Positions 35,669-44,486 are shown, numbered from the stretch's first letter. The stretch is 64,000 nucleotides of DNA from Marinomonas spartinae (GCF_016461715.1 NZ_JAEMUI010000003.1:62001-126000); one strand, 5' to 3'. Translations and numbers: made by a program. The notes: generated by a model not told the origin, from the sequence alone.

Positions 35669-37132
35669 ATGATTAAGAACTTAATAAATGGTAAATGGGT
35701 TGAAAGCAAGGAGACGTTTCAAACCTTTAACCCTGCGACGGGAGAAGTGCTTGCCGAAGTGGCCCATGCGTCCGATACACAAGTCGCAGAAGCGGTTGCC
35801 GCTGCGAAAGCTGCGTTTCCAGCTTGGGCCAACATGCCCGTTGCTAAGCGTTCTAAAATCATTGAAAAAATGGGGGATTTGATTGCTCAGAATGTCGATG
35901 AATTGTCTGCTTTAGAAACCGCTGATACGGGTCTTCCTCTGTATCAAACTCGTAATGCACTTGTGCCTCGAGCGTCTAACAATTTCTATTTCTTTGCCGA
36001 GAAGTCTCGCCAAATGAACGGTCATACTTATCCAATGGATGACCAAATGCTGAACTACAGTTTGTACCAGCCAACTGGTGTGTGTGCTTTGATTTCTCCG
36101 TGGAACGTTCCTTTTATGACCGGAACCTGGAAAACAGCACCTTGTCTTGCATTGGGGAATACGGCGGTCATAAAGCAGTCTGAACTGTCTCCTTTGACAA
36201 CAGACTTTTTAGGTAAGATTGCCCTTGAAGCCGGGGTTCCTGCGGGCGTATTTAATGTGGTTCATGGTTTTGGTGGGACAACCGGAAACGCCTTGATCAC
36301 GGACCCAAGTGTCAATGCCATTTCGTTTACCGGCGGCACGGCAACGGGTAAACACATCATTGCGAATGCGGGTCTGAAGAAATTCTCCATGGAGCTGGGT
36401 GGTAAATCCCCCGTAATGATTTTTGATGATTGCGACTATGAGCGAGCCCTCGATGCCGCCGTATTCGGCATTTTCTCCATTAACGGTGAACGTTGCACTG
36501 CCGGTTCCCGTCTATTTGTTCAAGAAACTATTTACGACAAGTTCTGTGATGATTTCGCTGCTCGTGCCGCCAAAATCAAAGTCGGCGATCCAAACGATAT
36601 GCAAACTCAAGTGGGCTCATTGATCTCTAAAGCGCATTGGGAAAAGGTCACTGGCTATATCAAGTTGGGCATTGAAGAGGGAGCCAAGCTCATTGCAGGG
36701 GGGCCTGATAAACCACTTGATGAGCTTCCAGAGCATCTTAAAGGCGGCCACTTTGTACGTCCAACCGCCTTCCGTGATGTTACCAATACCATGCGAATTG
36801 CTCGCGAAGAAATCTTTGGCCCCGTTGCTGTGATTATCCCATTTAAGGACGAAGCAGACGTTGTGAAGATGGCCAATGACAATGATTACGGACTGGCTTC
36901 TTACTTATGGACTCAAGATGTCAGCAAAGTACATCGCATTGCGCGTCAAATTGAAGCAGGAATGATGTTTGTCAACAGCCAAAACGTGCGAGATCTTCGA
37001 ACCCCATTTGGTGGTATGAAAGCCTCTGGCACAGGGCGAGAAGGGGGAGATTACAGTTTCGAAGTCTTCTGTGAACCTAAAAACGTCTGTATCAGTATGG
37101 GCAGTCACCACATTCCAAAATGGGGTGTCTAG
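35669..37132 (+). CDS. hpaE: 5-carboxymethyl-2-hydroxymuconate semialdehyde dehydrogenase HpaE
   Basis: NAD-dependent aldehyde dehydrogenase oxidising the ring-cleavage product CHMS to CHM. The catalytic cysteine is in NGERCTAGSR, the general-base Glu in MELGGKSPV, and the cofactor loop in SFTGGTATGKH. Long stretches match E. coli HpaE (NVPFMTGTWKTAPCLALGNT region). I prefer the ATG at 35669 with GGAG 10 bases upstream; the ATG at 35660 is almost on top of that site. Divergent from hpaG1; a terminator follows. Confidence 0.95.
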   Translation: MIKNLINGKWVESKETFQTFNPATGEVLAEVAHASDTQVAEAVAAAKAAFPAWANMPVAKRSKIIEKMGDLIAQNVDELSALETADTGLPLYQTRNALVPRASNNFYFFAEKSRQMNGHTYPMDDQMLNYSLYQPTGVCALISPWNVPFMTGTWKTAPCLALGNTAVIKQSELSPLTTDFLGKIALEAGVPAGVFNVVHGFGGTTGNALITDPSVNAISFTGGTATGKHIIANAGLKKFSMELGGKSPVMIFDDCDYERALDAAVFGIFSINGERCTAGSRLFVQETIYDKFCDDFAARAAKIKVGDPNDMQTQVGSLISKAHWEKVTGYIKLGIEEGAKLIAGGPDKPLDELPEHLKGGHFVRPTAFRDVTNTMRIAREEIFGPVAVIIPFKDEADVVKMANDNDYGLASYLWTQDVSKVHRIARQIEAGMMFVNSQNVRDLRTPFGGMKASGTGREGGDYSFEVFCEPKNVCISMGSHHIPKWGV

Positions 37133-37144
37133 GACACTATTACC

Positions 37145-37180
37145 ATGCAGAGAGGCTAGGTTCTCTCTGCATTTTATTAT
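37145..37180 (+). terminator. Intrinsic terminator after hpaE
   Basis: A 10-bp perfect stem (37145-37154 with 37163-37172), an 8-base loop and a TTTTATTATT tail, 13 bp after the hpaE stop. It implies that hpaD has its own promoter or depends on read-through. Confidence 0.8.
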
Positions 37181-37286
37181 TGAGTACTCAGCCAACCTTG
37201 AAGAGAAAGTTGACTTTTAACCTATTTTCAAAGCGCTTCACGATTATATGGTCACTGTAAAAACAGAGACAATTTTTAAAGGTATA

Positions 37287-37304
37287 GCGCACCTTTTGGT
37301 GCGC
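37287..37304. other. Perfect short hairpin in the hpaD leader
   Basis: GCGCACC-TTTT-GGTGCGC, a 7-bp GC-rich stem about 100 bp upstream of hpaD, with no T-tail. It could be an operator or a structured 5' leader; no function is known to me. Confidence 0.4.
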
Positions 37305-37405
37305 AGACATGGTTCGCTTGGGATTGATCGTGTTTGTCAGTTCCATCGCGCTTGTACTACCTGAAGTTTTGTATCGATAATTATGATAAAAAGCGGAGAA
37401 AACGT

Positions 37406-38335
37406 ATGGGTAAATTAGCCCTTGCTGCAAAAATAACGCATGTTCCCTCTATGTATCTTTCAGAGCTTGATGGCCCTAAAAAAGGATTTCGTCAGGCCGC
37501 TATTGACGGGCATTACGAGATCTCAAAGCGTTGTCGAGAACTGGGTGTGGATACCATTGTCGTGTTTGATACGCACTGGTTGGTTAATGCCAATTATCAC
37601 ATTAACTGTGCTCCACACTGGGAAGGCGTATACACAAGTAATGAATTGCCTCACTTTATCAATAATATGCCGTATGCGTTGGATGGTAACCCGGAGTTAG
37701 GTCGTATCATTGCTCAGGTATGTAATGAGCAAGGGGTGGAAACCTTAGCTCATGATGCAACCACCTTGGCACCTGAGTACGGAACGTTAGTGCCAATGCG
37801 ATACATGAATGAAGATCGTCACTTTAAAGCCGTCTCTGTATCGGCGTTATTAACGGTGCATTATCTCAATGACTCGGCTCGTTTGGGGTGGGCGATTCGT
37901 GAAGCAATTGAAAAACACTATGACGGAACCGTGGCGATCCTCGCCAGTGGTTCGCTTTCTCACCGTTTCGCGCAAAATGGGCAAGCTCCAGATTTTTCCA
38001 CCAAAGTGTGGAGTCCATTCTTAGAAACCTTGGATCACAGAGTCGTTGAGATGTGGGAAAACGCAGAGTGGAAAACATTCTGTGAAATGCTGCCTGAATA
38101 CGCCGCAAAAGGACACGGTGAAGGATTTATGCATGATACCGCCATGTTATTGGGCGCATTAGGTTGGTCGGATTATGATCAAAAAGTAGAAGTGGTGACC
38201 CCATACTTTGGTAGCTCTGGTACGGGGCAGATCAATGCTATTTTTCCTATCTCACCACAAACGGGAGAGGCGGTTCCTGGCCCGCAAGCCTCTGTTGAAA
38301 ATGGCTCGTTTGTTTATGGTAAAAGTCGCTTGTAA
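37406..38335 (+). CDS. hpaD: 3,4-dihydroxyphenylacetate 2,3-dioxygenase HpaD
   Basis: Class III (LigB-type) extradiol ring-cleavage dioxygenase opening homoprotocatechuate to CHMS. The N-terminus GKLALAAKITHVPSMYLSEL is nearly identical to E. coli HpaD. Family metal-ligand and active-site regions are present (VFDTHWLVNANYHINC, SHRFAQNG, GHGEGFMHDT). The ATG at 37406 with CGGAG upstream is chosen over the open frame from 37334. It is separated from hpaE by a terminator and a hairpin. Confidence 0.95.
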   Translation: MGKLALAAKITHVPSMYLSELDGPKKGFRQAAIDGHYEISKRCRELGVDTIVVFDTHWLVNANYHINCAPHWEGVYTSNELPHFINNMPYALDGNPELGRIIAQVCNEQGVETLAHDATTLAPEYGTLVPMRYMNEDRHFKAVSVSALLTVHYLNDSARLGWAIREAIEKHYDGTVAILASGSLSHRFAQNGQAPDFSTKVWSPFLETLDHRVVEMWENAEWKTFCEMLPEYAAKGHGEGFMHDTAMLLGALGWSDYDQKVEVVTPYFGSSGTGQINAIFPISPQTGEAVPGPQASVENGSFVYGKSRL

Positions 38336-38387
38336 TGTTAGCGCTTGGATAGCCGTTACAAGTTGATCAGAGGAAACAATCTTCTTT

Positions 38388-38526
38388 GAGACTTTTGCAC
38401 GACTACTGCACTTGCCAATACTTTGTTAAAAACAGACTCAAAATGCTCATTTATAGCGATAAACTCCGCTTTCTCGTCTGTTTTTGCCGCGTCTCGGCGT
38501 CGCTCGTGACATCGTGCAAAGGTCTC
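38388..38526. repeat. Hairpin repeat element (MITE-like), 139 bp
   Basis: Terminal 15-bp inverted repeats (38388-38402 and 38512-38526, one mismatch) enclose an inner perfect 10-bp inverted repeat (AAAAACAGAC and GTCTGTTTTT). The whole can fold into a long hairpin. Its central part matches the reverse complement of a stretch at 21883-21967. It lies between the convergent hpaD and permease genes and has no ORF of note. I see a non-autonomous repeat; its transposase is not in the window. Confidence 0.7.
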
Positions 38527-38545
38527 TTCTTTATTAATAAAGCAT

Positions 38546-39676
38546 CTAGTGATTGTGACCATGGGCATGATGACAATCGCTATCAGTGATTCGATTTTTC
38601 ATTTTCCTGATTAACGATAGGAGAATGAGTAAAGCAAGTAATGCACCAGCTGATAGTGTTACCAAAGTGGGTAGTAGAGTCTCTTCTTGGCCGACTTGTG
38701 GCATCACTTGAATGTTAAATTGTGCGACCGCTAGGTCAACCAAGTAACCAAAGAAGAGTGCACCACCCAATACGCCAGTTAAATACCCCATTAGGGCTCG
38801 TTTACCGAGCTCTTTGCTGACAACGCCAAGTGTTGCGATGTTTGTTGCGGGCCCTGCCATCATGAAAACCAACACGGCTCCTGGTGAAACGCCTGCTAAG
38901 AGAAGCCCCGCCGCGATGGGGGTGGAAGCGGTCGCACAGATATACATTGGTATAGAAACGATTACCATCACCAGCATGGCCAGTAGCCCGTTGCCCCATT
39001 GCGCTAAAAAGCCGTCTGGTAAATAGGCTTGCACTAACGCTGCGAAGCCAAGGCCAATCAATAACCAAAGGGCGGTGTCATCGAGCAATTCTGTTGCAGA
39101 GTAAACAAGCCCCGAGCGTATTTTACTGACAATGCTGCTGGGTTCTTGTTTTCCTTTATGGTCTTGACCGCAACAAGAAGAGGTTGTTTTCGTGTTCGAT
39201 GAGCAACCGCTTGTATTAGTCTCTTGTTGTTGATTTGAGCAACAGGTTTTAGGTATTGATGTGGTTTGACTGTCTTTGACTTCGTCTTTACCAACCAATA
39301 TTCCTGCAATAATGGCACTGCAAACCGCAGCAATAGGGCGCACAATAGCCATGAATGGCCCAAGCAATACATAAGACACTGAAATGGAGTCCACTCCCGT
39401 TTCAGGCGTCGACACGAGAAAAGAGGTGGTGGCTGCTTTTGATGCCCCCGCACGACGCAAGCCCACGGCTGCCGGAATCACCCCACAGGAACAGAGGGGA
39501 AGTGGGGCGCCAAATAAGGCAGCTTTTATGGTGGTTTTTAAGTCATGTCCCCCGAGTTGGGCTGTCATCCAAGACATGGAAACAAACATCTTTAACATGC
39601 CTGCAAGGACAAGGCCGATGAGTAGCCAAGGAGCAGACTCTAAAAAAAGCACGTAGAAATGTTCTAAAAAAATCAT
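38546..39676 (-). CDS. Metal-efflux permease of the SO_0444/YraQ (DUF318) family
   Basis: Polytopic permease (376 residues) of the UPF0718/DUF318 group, SO_0444-like, linked to Cu/Zn or arsenic efflux. Duplicated membrane halves contain FGAPLPLCSCGVIP and AGPATNIATLGVV. Between them a cytoplasmic loop (~residues 145-190) holds paired cysteines (TCCS, SGCS, SCCGQDH), and the C-terminus ends in a His-rich tail (HHAHGHNH). Both look like metal-binding sites. The ATG at 39676 lies one base after the stop of the MerR gene, so the two are co-translated. The transported metal is inferred. Confidence 0.87.
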   Translation of the reverse strand: MIFLEHFYVLFLESAPWLLIGLVLAGMLKMFVSMSWMTAQLGGHDLKTTIKAALFGAPLPLCSCGVIPAAVGLRRAGASKAATTSFLVSTPETGVDSISVSYVLLGPFMAIVRPIAAVCSAIIAGILVGKDEVKDSQTTSIPKTCCSNQQQETNTSGCSSNTKTTSSCCGQDHKGKQEPSSIVSKIRSGLVYSATELLDDTALWLLIGLGFAALVQAYLPDGFLAQWGNGLLAMLVMVIVSIPMYICATASTPIAAGLLLAGVSPGAVLVFMMAGPATNIATLGVVSKELGKRALMGYLTGVLGGALFFGYLVDLAVAQFNIQVMPQVGQEETLLPTLVTLSAGALLALLILLSLIRKMKNRITDSDCHHAHGHNH

Positions 39677-39677
39677 C

Positions 39678-40121
39678 TTAGTGCGCCTTATAATGGTGAT
39701 GTTCATGGCGAATCTGGCTGGTATCAGACTCCAGAGCCTCTAAAATCGTACAGTGCTCGGCGCTTTTTTCGCCGCCACAACAAGCGTCTGATAAACGTTT
39801 TAGGGAGGTCTGAAAGCGTGTTAATTCGGCGAGTTTCTGCTCCACATCAAGCAACTTTGCATCCACTAATTCTTTAACATCCGCGCAGGCGTTATTGGCT
39901 TTATCCACTTCAATGGACAATAACTCGCGTATCTCCGCCAAACTAAATCCCACCCCTTTTGCGCGGAGAATGAACTGCAGTATTTCCTTGTCTTTTTCCG
40001 AATAAAGACGGTAGCCTGAATCGGAACGATTAGATGGGCTCAGTAAGCCGTTCTTTTCGTAAAAACGCAGTGTGTCATTATTGATTTTACAGGCCTTTGC
40101 CAATTCGCCAATTCGATACAT
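39678..40121 (-). CDS. MerR-family metal-responsive regulator, ZntR/CadR-like
   Basis: MerR-type activator with HTH (MYRIGELAKACKINNDTLRFYEKNG) given here as RIGELAKA and TLRFYEKNG, a dimerisation helix and a metal loop. Cys79, Cys114, Cys115 and Cys124 fall at the exact E. coli ZntR positions. However, the ZntR ligand His119 is Lys here, with a His at 123, and the C-terminus is His-rich (RHEHHHYKAH) as in CadR. So Zn(II), Cd(II) or Pb(II) sensing is possible. The ATG at 40121 follows GAGAGGGT; the frame is open 10 codons upstream. It is transcribed with the permease from a 20-bp-spacer promoter. Confidence 0.88.
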   Translation of the reverse strand: MYRIGELAKACKINNDTLRFYEKNGLLSPSNRSDSGYRLYSEKDKEILQFILRAKGVGFSLAEIRELLSIEVDKANNACADVKELVDAKLLDVEQKLAELTRFQTSLKRLSDACCGGEKSAEHCTILEALESDTSQIRHEHHHYKAH

Positions 40122-40171
40122 AGTAATGACCCTCTCCATGAGCGATGACATTAAGTAGTGGATGAGTAGTC

Positions 40172-40203
40172 AGTATAAACCTTTGAGTTAAGTCACAGGT
40201 CAA
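40172..40203 (-). promoter_or_regulatory. MerR-type promoter with 20-bp spacer
   Basis: On the minus strand TTGACC (complement of 40198-40203) and TATACT (complement of 40172-40177) are separated by 20 bases. The spacer is framed by the dyad ACCT...AGGT. Over-long spacers with a central dyad are the hallmark of promoters switched on by MerR-family DNA distortion. It is ~50 bp upstream of the regulator's start. Confidence 0.75.
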
Positions 40204-40368
40204 GGCGTTTTTTTATCGTATGAGGTTTTTTTCACGACATCTGTCCATGCGCAACAAAATAAGACAAACAAATGGAACAGAATCGACTAGATTTATAGAA
40301 CGATCTATCAAATGTAACTGTCTACAGTAATTGTGATGAGTTTATAGGGATGGAATTAGGGTGTCTGT

Positions 40369-42159
40369 ATGAAAAAGATGTCGACTGTTTTAATTGTAGA
40401 CGATGTTCCTGAGAATTTGCGTGTACTGAGCGACGTTATCGCCAGCGAAGAATGTCAGGTCATGGTTGCCAATTCCGGTGAGCGAGCATTAGAGCTTTTA
40501 GAGCGAAATAAGCCGAATTTGGTACTGCTTGATGTCATGATGGGCGGGATTGATGGCTTTGAAACCTGCCGTCGGATTCGAGCGAACCCCGTATTAGTTG
40601 ATTTGCCGGTTATTTTTGTCACAGCCCTTGTTGATGATATTACTAAAGGGTTTGCTGCTGGTGGGAATGATTACATCACCAAGCCTATTCGAGTCGATGA
40701 AGTTCGAACTCGGGTGGAAAACCAATTAGAGCGCTTCCATTTATTGCAACAACTTAAAGAGTTAAATAACACGCTCGAAGAGCGAGTGCGTGAACGAACT
40801 CAAGATCTCAATGCCGTTAACCGTAGTTTGCAAAAAGAGGTTAGCGAGCGCCGTTATATGCAAGATCGCTTAAACTATCTTGCCCAGCATGATTTTGTCA
40901 CCAAACTTTATAATCGAGATGCCTTAGAAGAGCACGTGACCCACCTGATTTCAGGTGTTCAGCATAAGTCGAATGTGAGTGTGCCTTACTTTGTCCTCAT
41001 TGATATTAATGAGTTTCGTTTGATTAATGATGCTTGCGGTTGCGTGGCGGGCGATAGTTTGTTGTTTCAAGTCGCTCAGATTATCAATCAAATTGCAGAC
41101 CCCAAAAAATATTATTGTGCGCGCCTTACGGGCGATAAGTTTGCCATCGCGGTAGGCCGAAGCCGCGCACAAGATATCGAAGCCTTTTTTGAACAGCTCA
41201 ACACGGAAATAGAGCATTTTGTTTTTACTTGGGATGGTCGAAACTTTCCGACATCCATTACGCAAATTGCGATTCCCATTACTATAGAAATGGTGACCTT
41301 TGAACAGGTCATTATGATTGCCGATGAGGTGAGTTACGCTTCGAAACAATCTGGTTCTTATCAGCGAGTAGTAGTTGATGAAAAAGAACTGGCCCTTGAT
41401 GAACGTCGTAGTAATTTAAATTGGGCGTTAACCATCATCGATGGGTTAGAGAAAGATTTATTTGAAGTGCATTTTCAACAGGTTTTTTCCCTTGATAGCG
41501 ATAATGAAGATAAGAAAAAACGCATTGAGATATTGGTGCGACTGCGAGATGACAAAACGGGTGAGCTTATTTATCCGAATGATTTTATCCGTTCAGCAGA
41601 GCGCTTTGGTATTGTCTCCAAAATAGATCGCTGGGTTATTCAGAACACTATGATGCAATTGGCTGAACGTCCTGAACTTTGGAATAGCATTGACCAAGTG
41701 GCTCTAAATGTGTCGGCTTTGTCTGTGAGAGAGCCGGATTTTGCCTCTTTTATACTAGATACTTTACAGGAGTATCAATTGGAGGGGGATAAATTTTGCT
41801 TTGAAATTACCGAAACTGAAGCGCTCAATAACTTCACGGAAACGCGCTATTTTATGTCCTTGCTGCATGAGTCTGGCTGCAGTATTGCTCTAGACGATTT
41901 TGGCACAGGGTTCTCGTCTTTCTCTTACCTAACCGACTTACCGTTCGATGTGATCAAGATAGATGGTGAGTTTATTCGAGATATGCATGTGAATAGCATT
42001 CATCACGGTATGGTCGATTCTATTGTTAAACTGGCTAAAATGCTGAAAAAACCTGTGGTGGCTGAGTTTATTGAACATCAAGAAATTGTAGAGGCCCTAC
42101 GGGAATTAGGGGTGGAATGGGGGCAAGGGTATCACTTTCATCGACCTGAAAAATTATAG
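40369..42159 (+). CDS. Response regulator with degenerate GGDEF and EAL domains
   Basis: Cytoplasmic c-di-GMP protein: REC domain (residues 5-125, phospho-acceptor Asp in LVLLDVMMG), a short coiled coil (~130-165), a GGDEF-like domain (~170-330) and an EAL domain (~345-590). The GGDEF signature reads TGDKF, so cyclase activity is unlikely. The EAL motif is EIL (RIEILVRL) but ALNVSAL, EITETEAL, ALDDFGTGFSSFSYL, VIKIDGEFI and GQGYHF are intact, so phosphodiesterase activity is likely. A hybrid kinase gene follows after 14 bp, probably its partner. Confidence 0.92.
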   Translation: MKKMSTVLIVDDVPENLRVLSDVIASEECQVMVANSGERALELLERNKPNLVLLDVMMGGIDGFETCRRIRANPVLVDLPVIFVTALVDDITKGFAAGGNDYITKPIRVDEVRTRVENQLERFHLLQQLKELNNTLEERVRERTQDLNAVNRSLQKEVSERRYMQDRLNYLAQHDFVTKLYNRDALEEHVTHLISGVQHKSNVSVPYFVLIDINEFRLINDACGCVAGDSLLFQVAQIINQIADPKKYYCARLTGDKFAIAVGRSRAQDIEAFFEQLNTEIEHFVFTWDGRNFPTSITQIAIPITIEMVTFEQVIMIADEVSYASKQSGSYQRVVVDEKELALDERRSNLNWALTIIDGLEKDLFEVHFQQVFSLDSDNEDKKKRIEILVRLRDDKTGELIYPNDFIRSAERFGIVSKIDRWVIQNTMMQLAERPELWNSIDQVALNVSALSVREPDFASFILDTLQEYQLEGDKFCFEITETEALNNFTETRYFMSLLHESGCSIALDDFGTGFSSFSYLTDLPFDVIKIDGEFIRDMHVNSIHHGMVDSIVKLAKMLKKPVVAEFIEHQEIVEALRELGVEWGQGYHFHRPEKL

Positions 42160-42173
42160 CGGAGGCGCTTGGA

Positions 42174-44279
42174 ATGCCTGATTTTGAGTTGTTTGATTGG
42201 GTGCTGTTTTTGTTTGTTGTGGTCTTCTTTATTAGTTCGTTGTTGTTGGCTAGACAGTGGCGAGCTTTGTCATTGGAAAAAGAGAGACATTTTAGAGCCA
42301 TTCATAATGCCCAGTTTGGGTTATGGCAATGGTTTATTCCATCTGATCGCTTTGAACTGTCTTTGGATTTTATTGAAGGGTTTGATGAACTGCATCTACA
42401 AGTACAAACAAAAGATGATTGGTTAAGGCACTTAAGTGAGTATGATAAAGAAGCCTTTATTGACTGGCTGATGGCAATAAAAGAAGGGAGTTCAGAGCCT
42501 GGCTTACGTTTGAGTATGAGTTCTGAACATGGTGTTGCTCATTGGATAGAGATGCGTGGAAGTGTGGTTGAAAGCGATGGAAATAATCAGCCGACCTGTA
42601 TTGCTGGCACCGTTCATTGCATTTATCACCTTGTGGCGCTGCAAGAGTCATTCTTAAAAGAGACCTCTCGTAAAAATAAGTCGATGACCACAGAAGAAGC
42701 GCTTTATTACCTAGGAGAAAATCAAGGGGAGTTGGAGGAGGAATTTGAGACAGAATGGTCTAGCCATGTGGCCTCTGCTTCTAAAAAAGATCATCATAAT
42801 TCGACCATAATTAATGAGCTGCATATTGACCCTGCTTTACAAAAAGAAGCTCAACAACAGCAAAGCCAAAGTTATTTTCTGGCAAATATGAGCCATGAAA
42901 TTCGTACGCCGCTAAACGCCATTATTGGCTACGCGCAACTATTGAGTGAAGATACACACTTTGAGGGCGTTGCTCATACTAGGTTCAAAGCGATTATTGC
43001 CGCAGGTGAGCGCTTATTAAATATGCTCAATGATATTATTGATATTGCGCGTATTGAGGCAGGTCGTTTGGATCTGCAAGGCCACAAAATCAAACTACAT
43101 AAAGAAATTAACCAAGCGATTGACGTGATTCGCCAAATGGTCAAAGACAAAGGTCTTGATCTTAAGGTGGACAATCAAATTAATGAAGGTCTGTGTGTTT
43201 GGGGGGATTCTGTTAAGTTACAACGCATCTTCCATAATATTCTAACCAATGCGGCGAAGTTTACGCATCAGGGTGATATCTCTGTCAGTGCTTTATATGA
43301 AAACGAAATCTTGCGTCTAACGGTTCGGGATACGGGGGTAGGCATGGACGAACAACTCATCGAACATTTGTTCACGCCCTTTGTTCAAGCGCGAAATAGC
43401 GGTGCTGAAAAGAGTTCAGGGCTGGGCTTGGCGTTAACAAATACTTTGGTGAAGTTAATGGAAGGGCAGTTAAACATCGACAGTGTTTTAGAGGAAGGGA
43501 CGAAGGTGACTATCCTGTTGCCTCTTAAAGAGGAGGTGGAAGATATTATGCCGATATTATCTGGTGAAGATATGAGCCATTTGCATTTGAATCGAAGTAT
43601 TCAGGTCTTGGTGGCAGATGATGATGATTGGTCTCGGGATATTCTTGTTACATTACTCGAAAAAGCAGGGTGTCAGGTTTGGGAAGCTGAGAATGGAGAA
43701 GAAGCTCTGGCGCTGTTCAAACAACATTCTCCCGATCTGGTGTTGACCGATATTCGCATGCCCAAGATGGATGGACGTGAGTTGCTGCAAGAAATCAGGG
43801 CGCTTCCTCAAGTAGAGCATATTCCCATCATCGCCGTAACAGCTTCGACACTGATTCAAGAACACCAAGCCCTAATCGATGTCGGCTTTTGGGAGGTGGT
43901 ATCTAAACCTTACAAAGTAGCAGAGCTTTACCAAAGTTTGGTCAACCATATTGAGGATTTGGCCTTTGTTCATAACGAAGGGGCACAAGAGACGGATGAA
44001 CGTAATGACGGTCATTACCTTCAGACTGCTGAGGATATGAAAGCTGCCCCATTGGTGACGAGTTTAACCCCTGAAAATTGGCGACCACTCCTACTGGCTG
44101 CCAAGGAAGGTGATATGCAGCGAGCAGAAAAGTGTTTTCATGCCATCTATCACAACATGCCAAGTCAGCAGCGTCATGCAATCAAACAGGCATTAGAGCA
44201 GTTTGATTTAGGATTAGTTGAGCGGCATGTGAAACAGTATTGTCCAGAAGCGATTAAGCATGATTTAGGGGATGTGTGA
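42174..44279 (+). CDS. Hybrid sensor histidine kinase
   Basis: Inner-membrane kinase with a single N-terminal transmembrane helix (~5-25), a PAS-like sensory region (~35-160) and a linker. HisKA follows (phospho-His in MSHEIRTPLN), then HATPase_c (N box NILTNAAKF, G boxes RDTGVGMDE and SSGLGLAL). A C-terminal receiver domain (~480-600) carries the acceptor Asp in LVLTDIRMPKMDG. The last ~90 residues are helical without a recognisable Hpt histidine. It probably phosphorylates the REC-EAL protein encoded just upstream. A terminator follows. Confidence 0.93.
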   Translation: MPDFELFDWVLFLFVVVFFISSLLLARQWRALSLEKERHFRAIHNAQFGLWQWFIPSDRFELSLDFIEGFDELHLQVQTKDDWLRHLSEYDKEAFIDWLMAIKEGSSEPGLRLSMSSEHGVAHWIEMRGSVVESDGNNQPTCIAGTVHCIYHLVALQESFLKETSRKNKSMTTEEALYYLGENQGELEEEFETEWSSHVASASKKDHHNSTIINELHIDPALQKEAQQQQSQSYFLANMSHEIRTPLNAIIGYAQLLSEDTHFEGVAHTRFKAIIAAGERLLNMLNDIIDIARIEAGRLDLQGHKIKLHKEINQAIDVIRQMVKDKGLDLKVDNQINEGLCVWGDSVKLQRIFHNILTNAAKFTHQGDISVSALYENEILRLTVRDTGVGMDEQLIEHLFTPFVQARNSGAEKSSGLGLALTNTLVKLMEGQLNIDSVLEEGTKVTILLPLKEEVEDIMPILSGEDMSHLHLNRSIQVLVADDDDWSRDILVTLLEKAGCQVWEAENGEEALALFKQHSPDLVLTDIRMPKMDGRELLQEIRALPQVEHIPIIAVTASTLIQEHQALIDVGFWEVVSKPYKVAELYQSLVNHIEDLAFVHNEGAQETDERNDGHYLQTAEDMKAAPLVTSLTPENWRPLLLAAKEGDMQRAEKCFHAIYHNMPSQQRHAIKQALEQFDLGLVERHVKQYCPEAIKHDLGDV

Positions 44280-44386
44280 GCAAATAGACAGATGTTTGTC
44301 ATGTCATATGGTTAATGTTTAGCTGAGAGCTTTGCGTTTGACTTAAAATGAGGCCTGTTCTAGTGTCCCTACAAGACAAACTGGAT

Positions 44387-44416
44387 AAAAACCGCCTACA
44401 ATAGGGCGGTTTTTTC
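44387..44416 (+). terminator. Terminator upstream of the cobalamin operon
   Basis: AACCGCC...GGCGGTT stem (44390-44396 with 44405-44411) flanked by A- and T-tracts, about 110 bp after the kinase stop. The rest of 44280-44486 shows no B12-box or other recognisable cobalamin riboswitch element. Confidence 0.85.
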
Positions 44417-44486
44417 ATGTCACTCATCGAGTGCTTGATTGGGTTTATGCCACTCTTTTTGATCATATGAAACAGGTAACGCCAAC

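Noticed and set aside
38356..38589. Overlapping short frames on both strands in the hpaD-permease gap
   Set aside because: They fall within the inverted-repeat element and mirror its symmetry, so they are not genes.
44280..44486. Cobalamin riboswitch upstream of the cob operon
   Set aside because: I looked for the B12 box and adjacent conserved segments and found none; only an intrinsic terminator of the upstream gene is present.
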